64,000 bases of DNA from Cladorhizidae sp. MBARI D1340-BT2 (GCA_028752905.1 JAQNBH010000006.1:24166311-24230310); one strand, 5' to 3'. Shown: positions 11,813-23,060, counted from the stretch's first letter. Notes: a model not told the origin generated them from the sequence alone. A program made the numbers and translations.

Positions 11813-12277
11813 TTACGTGTCATTTTTACGACCTTTTTTTTAGTTTGGAGAACTGTGCTTCTGTGTGCTATATTGTTGGAACGCTTTTTGCGACATACTT
11901 TTTTTAGGGTCTGTATAGGTATAGAATCGAGTATATGGCAAGTTTTAGTTTGTTGCTGAATGATCTCTGACCTGCCAAACCTACATGAGAGTGCCTACAT
12001 GAGAGTGCTAACGCATATTAAATTGCTGGCAAGAGAAGCCTAAACTTTTAGGCTGCATGAATAGGTCTGATATTGGACAAGTTAGTACTTAGGGGAATTT
12101 TGATGCTACATATATACACCGATTAAATTGAATAATTTTTTGGTTAATTTTAATAAACAGGTTAGATAATCCTTTACCAATCCAAATCTTATGCACTATA
12201 TAATAATTAAAATGCTTAAAATCAGGTAATTACAGGCACATCTGATTTTCTTAAAATTATGTAGCAAATACTTACAG
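11813..12277. other. Non-coding stretch upstream of the second Ginger gene
   Basis: AT-rich, with no recognisable exon before the acceptor at 12277. Upstream exons (zinc-binding N-terminal domain) of the Ginger-2 gene should lie here or in 11236-11770, but I could not identify them. Confidence 0.4.
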
Positions 12278-15200
12278 ATGGGAGATTTTGGGTATAGACC
12301 TCATTGGTCAATTTGCGGCCACAGACGAAGGCCATATATATGTCTGCACTGTTACAGATCTCTTTACCAAGTGGGAATTTGCTCGGCCAATCAAGTCCAA
12401 GTCAGCTGGTGATGTTGCAAGCATTCTACTCGAGCTCATCTACAGTTATGGTCCTCCCCAAAAAATTATAATGGATCAGGGGCATGAATTTATAAACCAG
12501 GTAACTAACTTAATAAAACTGTTGCCATCTGTGTTCATGAAATGACATGTATGTGGTCTGAGAAGTGAAAATTAATCAAGGAAAATGTGTTGGATTTGTT
12601 TACAAGAGCAAAGTTAGACTATTGAGTACAAGGCAGACTTAACACAATTTAAGATAACTTTATTAGCAACTTCAGTCTTGATTATCTGGAAATTTCCTCC
12701 TGCTTCCTTTTGATAAATATTCATGTAGAGTAATGTTCTGTTTGTGTGAACTTATTTGATAACTCAGCTCAATGATGTTGTCTTGACTGCTTTTGGAGTG
12801 AAGCAGATGGTATGTTCGGTATATCACCCTCAGAGCAATGGCCAAGATGAGCGGACTAATCAAACTCTTAAGAGGGCACTGTCCAAGTATACAAACGATA
12901 CTCAATCTGACTGGAACAAGTAAGCTACCAATATTTAATAATTATTTTTCAAGATTGACAGTTTGTTAATAGAGAGATTTCTACTATTACCACCACCTTC
13001 CAGTAGATGGCAATATCACATTTCATGCTAATCTGTAATTACCCCAGAAAATCTCACCATAATCTCTCCAATGAATCCTCTCACACTGAAACACCAACCC
13101 ACTCACACACACACACATATAAAATTATGAAAAGGCATAAAAAATAGTAGTTATTGCTACCGTATTGCTACAAAATTTGATTAAGTTTTGCGATTGCATT
13201 GTTATTCGTAAAACATCTCGCAATCTTTTTTATCGCACAAAACATTCCGCGTGCATATTGCAGCCAAAAGCCAGACGGTTTACTAGCGAGAAAGAAGCTG
13301 ACTACAGTGTGACCATTCGAATGTGCTTCAAACAATCCTTGCCTACTAGTGAAGATGCAGGAATCGATCAGATGTATCAGGAGAGCAAACGAAAATGTGC
13401 AGAGGGTACTGGATGGTCAGGATAGTGCGCAGAAAAGTGCCAACCGATCTTGTTATAATTAGTGGTACTTATTATAAAACGCAAAACTAAGAGCGCATTA
13501 TACATTTATGGAGCTAAAAATCTCTAAATTGCACATTGTAGCAATACGGTATATTATTTTCCAAATTCTTATACAATAAAAATATAAACATGGTTTTTGG
13601 TGTAAGCCTTCAGCTAAAGGATGCATATACCTTGAATGTGCTGCTTGTAGTTATGATTTCTATGTATGATGTTTTGTACTTATGTAGATATGTACTCCCC
13701 ACAACTTATGGTATCAATACAAGTGTCCAGTCTTCAACAAAGCAACAGACATTTGTGGTGATGTTCTACCGAACAGCTAGGGGTTCCATAGCCATCAATA
13801 ATGCAGAACATGAGAATGAGCAGGAGCTTCTCTATGAAAACATCTCACTCACTATGTCTCCTGAAGACATACAATATAATTTGGAGAAGCATGTGGCAGA
13901 TGTAAGAACAAAACTGACTGGCAAACATAAATATATGACATGAAATTGCTGACACTTTTTTGTAACAAAACAAAAAATGGTGGACAAATAGTTTAATGAA
14001 AATGTTTGATGCACTCCCCAAAAATCATGTTACAGATCTGTTTTATTTTGTAATCACATAGGTACATATGAGAAGATATGGTTGAAAATTGAAGAAGCTA
14101 AAACAAAGCATAAAGCTTATTTCGATTCCAAGCAAAAAGAGGCTACAAACGGCAATAGGTATGTTTTTATGAATTAATGTGTACCTTTAATGTGTGCCTT
14201 TATATAAGCTGAATCAAATTAGAGTCCCATTGTTGTTTCTGAGAAAAAATCGAAAGGCTAAGAATAATAAAATTTTCTGGATATATGTATTTCCGAGTTT
14301 TGATAAATGTTAGAATGTCCTTGTCTGTTTTTTGTGATATATTTTTTATCTATAGCTCGACCTTTACTGGATGTTTTTAATTTTATATTATTAACCTGTT
14401 GACCATCATAGATGATTATGTCCTTAAAAGAGGAATGCAAGGAAGGTATCCAGAAAAGGAGACAGGCTGGTGCAGGACTGGTTGGAACCCTATGTAATCG
14501 TTCATGTCTCACCCAAAGGACTCTGCACACTGCAGGATAACAACCAAAACATTATGAAGGTTAAGTTTAATGTCTGGCTCTTGAAGCCTTACTTAACTAG
14601 AGAGATACCAGTTCAACATGAGATACCAACTTCCATCCAGTCACACAACACCAGTTCGAACAACCCTGGACCATCTGATGAGTTGAGTGATACAGCTTCC
14701 TCCCCTGGGAGTCCAGATAAGAGGCAGTGCCTAATCATTCGACAGACTAAGAAAGATAGTCTAGTCCTCCCACCACCTGATAGAAACACACCTCTCTCTA
14801 GTGAGCCAACATCAGACTGTGTTGTAACCAGTGTTACACAAGTTGTGCCTAGAATGCTTGGAAAACCCTTGCCTTGCAAACCACCTGTCCATTACAGAAA
14901 ATTTCCTGGTGACTTTTTAATAATTCTGCTGTCTGAAGCATGGCTAGAGGACACACACATAGATGAGGCGCAGGATCTACTTCGCAATTAGTTTCCAAAG
15001 ATGGGTGGCTTCCAGTCCATTGGGTATGTGGCACCAGGAAGTGGAGGCTCAATAACTGGAACTCCGGTTTGGGATTATATCCAAATCATGAATACTGGCG
15101 GCCACTGGGTCTGTGTGTCCAGCATAGGAATGCCCAAGGGGACTGTGCGGGTGTATGACAGCCTCTATGCAGGAACCAGTAAGAAATAACTTGAATGATA

Positions 15201-16140
15201 ATATTTTACATGCTAAACTTTAAAAAAAAATTACACATTCTGATTAGGTGGATCAAGAATTAACTGTTGTCAATTTCCAACAACTTTTATGACATGCATT
15301 GGAAATTGAATAATGTCATTGGATCCAACAGTGTTGTTATATTTTAATCCTCTCGATTAAAAAATTGGGCTCCTTGATAACTACTGTTGTGAGCTTAGAA
15401 ATCTATACTCAATTTTTTACTTGCATAGTATCTCAACTCAAGCATCACATTAAGAACCAGGGCCTTTCAAGAGTGTCAATTTCACCTAAATATGATTCAC
15501 AGCTGAATATTAATGGCAAGATGCCCACGTATGGTACAACAACGAACCCACTAAAATAGGTACAGTACGTGTTACCATTCAATTAATTCTTGCGAAATAA
15601 ATAGTAGTTATACACGACAAACAATTAATAGTTGTTTCGTTTGTTTGTTCTTACTGTTGTTGGATCATTGCAGAACTGGATACACTAAAATGCCTGGCAT
15701 GGATGGAATTATATCAAGGAAGCCACCTGACCATACAGCAACCATACATGCATCAACAGGTTGGAGATGCCTGTGGTTTATTCGCCATTGCTGTAGCAAC
15801 CGCATTATGCAATGGTGTGGACCCATCAACAATAACATTTGATCAAACAAAGATGCGGTCCCACCTGATGAGATCATTCCAGACATATCACATCAAACTA
15901 TTCCCTGTTCAAGGATGCCGACGAGAAGCCACAAGCAAGAAGCTCAAAATTGTTCTCAGGGAACCATTGATCTGTGTTTGCAGACAACCCCATGACTGTG
16001 CCCTCACAGTGGCACAGTGCAGCAAGTTTAGTAAATGGTTCCAACAATCATGTACAGAGATTCCACCATCAGCCATCATCAACCGGGAGGAGGAGTGGAA
16101 ATGTGGCAGTTGTTGGGACAGGGAATTGGGTGCCACTTAA
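12278..16140 (+). pseudogene. Ginger-like integrase-GPY/F-ULP1-PHD gene (Ginger-2)
   Basis: This is a multi-exon transposase gene distinct from copies A-C. Exon 12278-12500 reads LGIDLIGQF (first Asp), then IIMDQGHEFINQ (second Asp). Exon 12768-12919 reads YHPQSNGQDERTNQTLKR (catalytic Glu). Exon 13688-13901 reads TTYGINTSVQSSTKQ, and exon 14062-14158 continues the integrase C-terminal part. From about 14415 comes GDRLVQDWLEPY, a GPY/F-like module, then a Ser/Pro-rich linker and a ULP1 (C48) protease with GGHWVCVSS (His) and VRVYDSLY (Asp). A 495-bp intron (15179-15673) joins in phase to MHQQVGDACGLFAIA (Gln, Cys). A degenerate PHD (ICVCRQ...EEEWKCGSC) ends at TAA 16138. There is a TAG at 14989 where Gln is expected, and the phase between exons near 13901-14062 and 14158-14415 does not fit. 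It is probably recently inactivated. Confidence 0.7.
13158..13551. mobile_element. TA-flanked MITE (Tc1/mariner-like ends)
   Basis: The left end CCGTATTGCTACAA (13160-13173) and its perfect reverse complement (13536-13549) form 14-bp terminal inverted repeats around 390 bp. TA dinucleotides flank both ends (13158-13159, 13550-13551), as expected for Tc1/mariner target duplication. It lies wholly inside the intron between the integrase Glu exon and the next exon of Ginger-2. The 86-residue ORF inside shows no transposase motif, so it is non-autonomous. Confidence 0.8.
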
Positions 16141-16213
16141 ATAATTAAGACTGAATCTGTTTGTTCTTGTTGGGATTTTTTTCTGGGTAATTATGAATGT
16201 CTCATTTTCATGC

Positions 16214-16219
16214 AATAAA
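16214..16219 (+). terminator. Polyadenylation signal AATAAA
   Basis: AATAAA lies about 75 bp after the Ginger-2 stop codon, a plausible poly(A) signal for that transcript. Confidence 0.45.
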
Positions 16220-16394
16220 CTGTCTTAGTTTTCTCCAATCTGTGAAATACTGGGAGATCCTAAACTTTCTGGTGGTCTTCCTAGGATATCATGGTTGACC
16301 TGGAAATATGTTTATTGTTTAATTCAAGTTTTGCACAAGTTAAATTGTAGGATGGTGCTGAGGAACCACATATATATGCTCTGACCCTGTCCTT

Positions 16395-16486
16395 CTATCA
16401 CTCCATCATCCAGAGAAGCAAAACAAAAGAAAAATTGTTCCTATCACTCCATCATCCAGAGAAGCAAAACAAAAGAAAAATTGTTC
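16395..16486. repeat. 46-bp perfect tandem duplication
   Basis: Two identical head-to-tail 46-bp copies starting CTATCACTCCATCATCCAG. Confidence 0.95.
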
Positions 16487-16732
16487 ATCTAATTGTGATT
16501 ATAGTAAATGGCAAGTATTCTCACTTGACTTCTCCCATGATGATAGATTTGTTGCTAAAACAATTTATTTCTATAGCTAGAGAGTAAAATTTAATATAAA
16601 AAAAAATAAAAAAATTTCTGAGAGAAATGAGGGTTGGCAAGTTACTTGCCATATTAGATACTCCTCCCATGTTTTTACTGCAATTTATATATAGCTTGTG
16701 TATATATATATACACACGCAACACATTCATAT

Positions 16733-16870
16733 TCAGCTATGACAGGTGAGATTTATATGGCAGGTGGGACTAATATGTCAGGTGAGACAAATATGGCAGG
16801 TGTCTGCAGGTGACTAATATGGCAGGTGAGACTAATATGTCAGGTGATACTAATATGTCAGGTGAGACTA
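16733..16870. repeat. ACTAATATGGCAGGTGAG-type short tandem repeat
   Basis: About seven imperfect copies of a roughly 20-bp unit (CAGGTGAGACTAATATG). The same unit reappears at 18.69-19.0 kb, on the far side of the Gypsy/hAT block. Confidence 0.85.
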
Positions 16871-16879
16871 ATACGGAAT

Positions 16880-17378
16880 ATGAATATGGAATAGTTTACC
16901 TGGCTAACGCAGGACGACATAAAAACAAGACTGTTCCCAATGCATAACTATGGATGTGGAGTGAACCCAGTAGTGATTAACTAATTATGAATTGGTAGTG
17001 TTGATAATATGGTCTGCAGCTTAGTGTGTTTGTGTGTTATGTGTTTATGTTGGGCAAATGTCATAGGTCGATGATGAGTGTAAGATTACCATGTATGGGC
17101 AGAAACCAGAAGTGGGGGCTCCAGCCTAGTTAAGGGAGGAGTTGTTACTGCTCTGGGAGTTAGCTGAGTCTTGTAAGTGTCCTATATTGAATTATTAAGG
17201 TTGCTCTACTTAACCTTGCTAGCCTAGTGTATAGCTTAAAGGTAGAGTGGTGGCAGCATACCAACACTTAGTGACTGGCTCAGAGTCTGTGGGTAATATC
17301 AGATTTGGTCCTGTCACAACTGGTTGCAGTGGTGGGATTTTTTTTTAACTAGAGAGATAGCTACTACCCTTGACATGA
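16880..17378 (+). other. Possible Gypsy LTR/leader before gag
   Basis: This stretch precedes the gag start. Its last part, TGGTTGCAGTGGTGGGAT (about 17321-17339), looks like the primer-binding or leader region seen just ahead of gag in animal Gypsy elements. No second LTR copy is found in the window, so the LTR limits cannot be set. The assignment is inferred from position. Confidence 0.3.
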
Positions 17379-18130
17379 ATGGATACCAGAAGTAAGGCAA
17401 AGGACACTACAGAAGGAGAAAGGTGGAGTACTTCACCGCTAATGGACTCAGAAGATATTGGGGAAAGAGTGACAATGTCTGATATGCTCCGAATGTTTAA
17501 ACTCTAGTCAGAGAAGCAAAAGGAAGACGAGAAAAGACGGGTGACCGAACGAGCGGAAGCCGAGGAGAAAAGAGATCAGAGATGGGAAAGATTGCTGATG
17601 ACAGTGATAAGCGGAGGGGGCACTGGCAGGATAGAAGAATCGGACTCTGTTCCTACCCCTAGCCAAATCAAAGCACCCCGGTTCAGAGAAATGAAGGAAG
17701 ACGAAGCCCCCCTGGAATATTTAACGTTTTAGAGAGCCATATGGCTGCATACAAGGTCCTCAAGAAGGATTGGATGAGATATTTGGCTCCGGAATTCCGA
17801 CCGGATGCCAACAGAGTATATCTGGCAATGCAGCCGGATGTAAAGGAAGACTATGATCAAGTCAAACTAGCACTCTTGCGACTCTACCGTGTGACCAGAA
17901 AAGCTTACCGACAAAGATTGGACAATCTCAAACGGAAACCAGACGAAGGATGGGAGGCTCTGTTGGGTCGTGCTGTCCTCACCATACGATGGACAGAAGG
18001 CTGCAAAACAATCCAGCAGGTAAATGATTTGTGTGCAGTTGATACTGTAATGAAGCTTATGCCTAGACATGTAGCACAGTTTGTGTCTGACAAGAAACCC
18101 AGCACTGCAGCTGATATTGATTCACTTACT
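17379..18130 (+). pseudogene. Gypsy-type gag fragment (SCAN-like)
   Basis: The ATG at 17379 starts MDTRSKAKDTTEGERW, then a charged helical stretch (EKQKEDEKRRVTERAEAEEK), a linker and the gag core (KKDWMRYLAPEF, ALLRLYRVTRKAYRQRL, IRWTEGCKTIQQVNDL, AQFVSDKKPSTAADIDSL). The pattern matches the SCAN-like capsid region of animal Gypsy gag. There is an in-frame TAG at 17505 and a one-base frameshift at about 17730 (TTTTAGAG). No zinc knuckle or pol follows. Instead the frame runs straight into a hAT domain. Confidence 0.6.
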
Positions 18131-18436
18131 GTCTTCCTATTCTTGAATACAGAAGTGATTAATGGCTTAAAGTCTGAGTTACCTGAATATCTTGCAGCAG
18201 CTGAGGATGTTTTAGATAGCGTAGACCCCATTGAGTGGTGGAAGTGCCATGAGGAGAATGGTAGATTGCCTAACTGGACTCACACATGTAGATTAGTCTT
18301 ATTTGTGCAGCCTTCGTCAGCTGCAGCTGAACGTGCATTCTCAATTTTGAGCAATACCTTTTCTACGAAGCAAGAAACTTCTTTGAAGGATTACTTACAA
18401 CTTTCTGTTATGTTACAGTACAACTATAGTCTATAG
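18131..18436 (+). pseudogene. hAT transposase C-terminal dimerisation domain, fused in frame to gag
   Basis: It reads NGLKSELPEYLAAAEDV, then IEWWKCHEENGRLPNW, QPSSAAAERAFSILSNTF and DYLQLSVMLQYNYSL, ending at TAG 18434. WW, LPN, SSAAAERxFS and VMLxYN are the hallmarks of the hAT dimerisation region (Dimer_Tnp_hAT), with the Glu of AAAER likely catalytic. The upstream hAT catalytic domain is absent. From 17741 to 18436 the gag core and this domain form one uninterrupted 231-codon frame. Confidence 0.7.
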
Positions 18437-18689
18437 ATAATTGTAACTGTTAAAATGTCTCGAATCTTGAATCCTTGATTGCCTATATTCTCTTTTTAAA
18501 TGATGTAACAATTGTTTGTCTAAGCATTGAGAAAAAGAGGTATATTGAAAAGAAAAATAGGTGAATATTAGGAGCATAATTTCATAAAAGGAAAGAAAAA
18601 TAGGTAGAATGAAAAGAAAAATTGGTGAATATTAGGAGCATAAAAGGAAAGAAAAATATGTAGAAATTCGAGCATAATCCGCCAGGGCC

Positions 18690-19010
18690 TACTAATATGG
18701 TGGGACAATGAGGCATTTGACAGGGGCAGATCTAGGGTATCAGTAAGGGGGGTTTGGTATCACTACTAAGGTGAGTCAAGTTGCAGTTGTATAAATTTAA
18801 ATGGGTGGGGGGGGGGTTAAACCCCCAAAACACCCACCTGTATGACTAATATGGCAGCTCAGGTGAGAAATATGGCACAGGCGGGACTAATATGGCAGGC
18901 GGGACTAATAATTATGGCACTATATGGCACTATATTTGTCCCGTTATCGCGAACATTTTCTGAGCGGGACAAATATGGCAGCGGAACTAATATGGCACGA
19001 CACCTGCATA
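18690..19010. repeat. Second block of the ACTAATATGGCA repeat
   Basis: Copies of GGGACTAATATGGCAGG occur at about 18690 and 18840-19000, separated by a poly-G tract near 18808. The same unit lies at 16.73-16.87 kb. The 137-residue ORF that starts at 18842 is a by-product of this repeat. Confidence 0.75.
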
Positions 19011-19460
19011 GCTACGCGACCGCACCCCCCCTGACCCCCCACTCCCCATCCCCCCCACCCCGACTTCAAACAAACCTTCGCATTCTTCTGGCTATGTTTT
19101 CCACATCATTGCACATACCTCCGGGCTATATATTATTTTACAGCAGCAAAACAAACAAAACCACAGTATGCATGCAGTCTCTGGGTATTCCATCTGCCAT
19201 CTCTTTCAATGCCTCTCCATCAACCTCTGGCGTGGTAATGCCGGGCTTTGGCTAAGAAGGTTGGCCATCCGTTCTCCAGCAGTGGATGGTGTCGCTTGAT
19301 TTCGGACTTTTATTGTTGTTGTTTATGGTTTTTGCGGTTTTTGTCTTGCTTTTTTTATTTTTACTGCTGTCTTTTTGTTACTGTTGTTTCGTTTGTGTGT
19401 TGGAACTTTTAGTAGCTTGTACATTATATGAAACTATGTAATAAAACATTGATTTTTGAT
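19011..19460. other. C-rich stretch then T-rich stretch ending in AATAAA
   Basis: Runs of C at 19020-19060 are followed by a T/G-rich tract (19310-19400) and AATAAA at about 19441. It looks like a 3' untranslated end on the plus strand, but no gene can be tied to it. Confidence 0.3.
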
Positions 19461-19638
19461 AACCTAAAATAAAAAAATAGGTATATATACGCAGGCGCGC
19501 CAGCCGCTTTTTATTTGGGCGGCCAATTCTACAAAAATTCGAATGTCTCGCGAACTAAGTTCATGCTCAGCTGGCACTTAGAAGAAGTTCAGGCAAGCTA
19601 GGCATAAGAAACGCACCTGTTGGGGATCCCAGAAAGAG

Positions 19639-19899
19639 TTGCAGAATGCCACAGCAAGCAAGTCAGACAAAGCGGTCGCTTCTGAAGAAGGGCTCTCGGC
19701 TCGCGAGACATCAATTCTTGTGTCGACAAATAATGAAAAATGTAGGCTAGCGCTTTTTATGCTATTAACTTCTGGGACGTCCTCATCAACTTCAGCGCAT
19801 ACTGAGCAGTTCTATGGGTCTGGTTCTGAGAGAGCTGACTTCACTGGAGAGTTCCGCTTGATCAAGGACCGGAGTCTCGTGGAGGCTGTGAGGACGTGA
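19639..19899 (+). CDS. Hypothetical 86-codon ORF in a CpG-richer stretch
   Basis: The ORF is open from 19639 to TGA 19897. It is Ser/Thr/Ala-rich (MQNATASKSDKAVASEEG, SGTSSSTSAHTEQFYGSG) and hydrophilic apart from one LALFMLL stretch. I recognise no domain. The surrounding 19.49-20.2 kb has more CpG and G+C than its neighbours and is followed by AATAAA-like signals at about 20271 and 20418. That could mark a transcribed host region. Equally, the ORF may be chance. Confidence 0.2.
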   Translation: MQNATASKSDKAVASEEGLSARETSILVSTNNEKCRLALFMLLTSGTSSSTSAHTEQFYGSGSERADFTGEFRLIKDRSLVEAVRT

Positions 19900-20429
19900 C
19901 AGTGTCGTTGTGGGAGTGCTCTGGTTGTCAAGACAAACCTGATGAACCTGGAGATGTATGTGAGAATTTAGTTGCCTTGTGACATTTGTGACAATTTGTC
20001 TGGCATATGTGAATATAGGTCTATGAATACCAGGAGCGTCATGTCTGCAACGGTTTGTGGCATGGGAAGCAACCTTCAAGAGTTCAGTCTATTTTGCCAC
20101 TGAGCTTTCAGGACCACAACATACTGAGCAAGTGTTCTGAAAAGGAGGCTCTGTCAAGTTATTTGTCTGCCCCTACTAACCTGCACAGATTACGTGACAT
20201 CGACCCTGTGATGTAAAGGACCTAAAGAGACAAAAAGAAAGAACAGTCAAGAATTTGTCTGGACAACTAGTAATAAAGTTCTAAAACAAACCTCAACTTG
20301 AGAGTCCAGCAATTTTTTTCTCTTTTTTATTTGTTGTTCTATTTTTCTTGGCGTGCCTACCTCTGTAATTTTTATTTTTGTCTCAAACTTTCAGTATTTT
20401 GGCCCTTTCTTCCGTGCAATAAAACTCTA

Positions 20430-21071
20430 ATTTTGAAAAATAAAATATATAATAATGGTCAAATTATAATACAATGAATGAGTGTACCTCATGAAAAATT
20501 CTGACCACTACTCTAAAAACTGTCATAAAAATGTAATGCCACTTAGTTGGCCAATTACAAAGTTTTACTGCACCCATTGAAGCTTATTGAACAACAAGAA
20601 CCACTTTAGTAGTTAATTTGATGTTTTGTAATGAAGTCTGCCAAGAGTAGCCCTAACACCCAAAAACATGTCTACTTGAGCCTACTTAGTACTACGACCT
20701 GTATGTATTATCTAACCCTACCTAACTCCAATATTTTAAAGCTCTAAGATAATAAAAGCACTGTCATAGGGGGTACGGTTTAGAAGTTATGAGCCTTTGA
20801 AGGCGGACATTTTCCCCATTTTCTTTTCCTAGTCACAGTCCACGATTAAAAGCAGAAAAAGAAAAAAACAAGAAAAAAAAGTAAGGATCCATTGAAGAAT
20901 AGTCACCTGGGCCGAGGAAAATCCGATCTTCTGAAGTAGTCACCCGAGCCGGACCTTCTGAAGTATAGTCACTCGAGCACATTGGGAATTGGAGAGCAAT
21001 TATGATCGCATGCTCAGGAATGCATTCTGAAGGAAAGAAATAGCTAGCCCCACCCTAGCCTGAGCAGGTGT
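20430..21071. other. No gene seen
   Basis: Only two short repeats of a CTTCTGAAGTA-AGTCAC-CGAGC motif (20900-20985) stand out. No exon or transposon motif is recognised. Confidence 0.4.
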
Positions 21072-21195
21072 CACAGGAAATCTGGCATCCCAGGAAATTT
21101 GCACCCCCATTCCAGATATCCTAGGAAATATGGAATCCCGCCAGGAAATTTGGCACCCCTATTCCTAATATCCTAGGAAATTTGTAATCCCGGGG
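21072..21195. repeat. Short tandem repeat with CAGGAAAT/TCCTAGGAAAT
   Basis: About two to three imperfect copies of a roughly 56-bp unit containing CCAGGAAATTTGGCACCCC and ATCCTAGGAAAT. Confidence 0.75.
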
Positions 21196-22055
21196 TTTTT
21201 TTTCTCTCCCTTCTCTCTCACTCTTTTCTTTTTAATAGTTAGTTTGGCTATCTTTGTGATTCCAATGAGTAGCATTAGCATTAGTGTACCCAAGTGGACA
21301 GTCAGAAAGCATCAGCTAGCTCAAGTTCAACTAATTGCTAAATGTCAAATGTTGTCCACATTGATGTTAGAGGTTCTGTGATCAAGGGAAGAGGATGGAG
21401 GGCCTTCAATCTGGACTATAATCTAGTCTGACAAAATGTACTTGGTAGATCTTCTCTGAATCCGTTCCAATAAAAGAATGCCCTTTATAAGATAAGGTTA
21501 GAATCTCTCAAGCCTTAAACCAGACTTCTCTAAAGAGAGAAGAAAAGTGAAATTTGTCATGACCCGACCAGGATTTTTTACCATAATTTAATTTATGGCC
21601 ATGACAGGCTAATCAATGAGCTTTGAGAGACTTAAAAAACTAACAGTAAGGGTCTGAATACAGTGTGTTTTATAGGGTGGAAGGCACAGCATAACCATAG
21701 CTTCTGACATTGATGTCCAACATTAATGTCATGGCCTCAAGTAATACCTCCTGCTTGTCATTGGAGGCTTATGAAATCATTGGCATCGATAAATTTATAT
21801 CATGACAAATACAATCTGAATCAGTTATATTTATAAATAGATAGATTATAACTATGCAAAGCCAGGATATTTAGTACCCCAGTCCCATACATTGATATAA
21901 TAGATGTTTATAGAACAGTTACAGTGTTAATTATGACTACATTGACTACAGCACCATTTATAGTCTGGATCACTCCACACATCTTGAGGGACGGTTTGAC
22001 AAGTGTCATGGAACAATTCCAAGCAGCTGTCACATGAGACCATTTTATTTCCATC
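21196..22055. other. No gene seen
   Basis: AT-rich and non-coding in appearance. No repeat partner was recognised in the window. Confidence 0.35.
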
Positions 22056-22510
22056 CATGTTCTTCTAGTGAAAATTTTCTTGCTGGTCAGCGCATGATTG
22101 ATCATCGAACTTACACAGCAAGCCAAGGTGAATAGACTTTAGTTCTTGCAATATTGTAGCAATGTTTGTAACTATGAAACTATGTTTCATTAGGTTGGAC
22201 AGGGAGAGCAAAGACACATGTTCAAATAAATTATAATTGATCAATCAGTCAACACATGTTTTCCTAGATATAGAATACACTGATTCATCGCCTATGAAGG
22301 TTTCATGTAAGTAGGTTGGACACAGAGAGCCAAAGGTCATTAAAGTTGATCAAGGCATGTAATCCTAGATTTAGATATACTGTAACTCACCATCTATGAT
22401 GTTTTCGTGAAGTAGGTTCGAAACAGAGAGCCAAGAGACATGTTCAAATAAATTGAAGTTGATCAAATCATGCCATCCTAGCCATAGAGTACTTTAACTC
22501 ACCTCCTATA
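22056..22510. repeat. Cassette part D1, copy 1
   Basis: It resembles 24020-24390 and 29450-29800. The inside is itself a tandem of roughly 95-120-bp units (GTTGGACAC...ACATGTTCAAATAAATTGAAG...AACTCACC) beginning near 22194, 22314 and 22409. On the minus strand the units read toward a GTGAGT splice-donor-like sequence. Confidence 0.65.
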
Positions 22511-22539
22511 AAGTAAGGACAGACACATGGATGGATGTC

Positions 22540-23060
22540 GCAGAGACAGTGCACATGAGCTCAATGGTATGCAAGTGAGCATTCTGATCTCGTGGTTATT
22601 AGTAAATATTTTACCATCAATTCTTGTTCAAGTAAGTCTGCAATAAGTCTGTTGATAAATGATCACTAGTTACGGAGTAGAACACAGACTTGCTTCCATT
22701 GAGATTAAGTATGCTCCACCTGTTAGTTGACATTGTTATCTTTGGATTGGATCCTGTCTACTCTAGTAAAAGTAATGCTACCCTTACTGGTGTCAGGACA
22801 GCTAGCTCCTACTAATACTCCTAGTAATGCCCAACCATGCCAGGAGAAATCTACAGGTAACTCTTTCCCTCCTGATATTAGCTAGCACCTACAATACCAA
22901 ACAATCCTAGATGCTGATACAGTAATACTGTAAATCGGAGTTCATTTTATTCTCAAAAGTGAATTCTGAGGGATTTCAGGCTAGCATGGTACCTATACAG
23001 CTGTTATTGGCTTGCAGAGACAGCAGTAAAGGTAAGGAAGAGACTGTTTATGATGACAAT
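22540..23060. repeat. Cassette part D2, copy 1
   Basis: It is similar to 25815-26345 (direct) and to about 38800-39295 (inverted). Shared landmarks are GTGAGCATTCTGATC, AACTCTTTCCCTC.TGATATTAGCTAG and TTGCAGA.ACAGCAGTAAAGGTAA. The last looks like a short plus-strand exon with AG and GT edges. Confidence 0.7.

Noticed and set aside
18842..19255. 137-codon ORF
   Set aside because: The start is the TATGGCA tandem repeat and the rest is a poly-C stretch. It has no domain or splice context.
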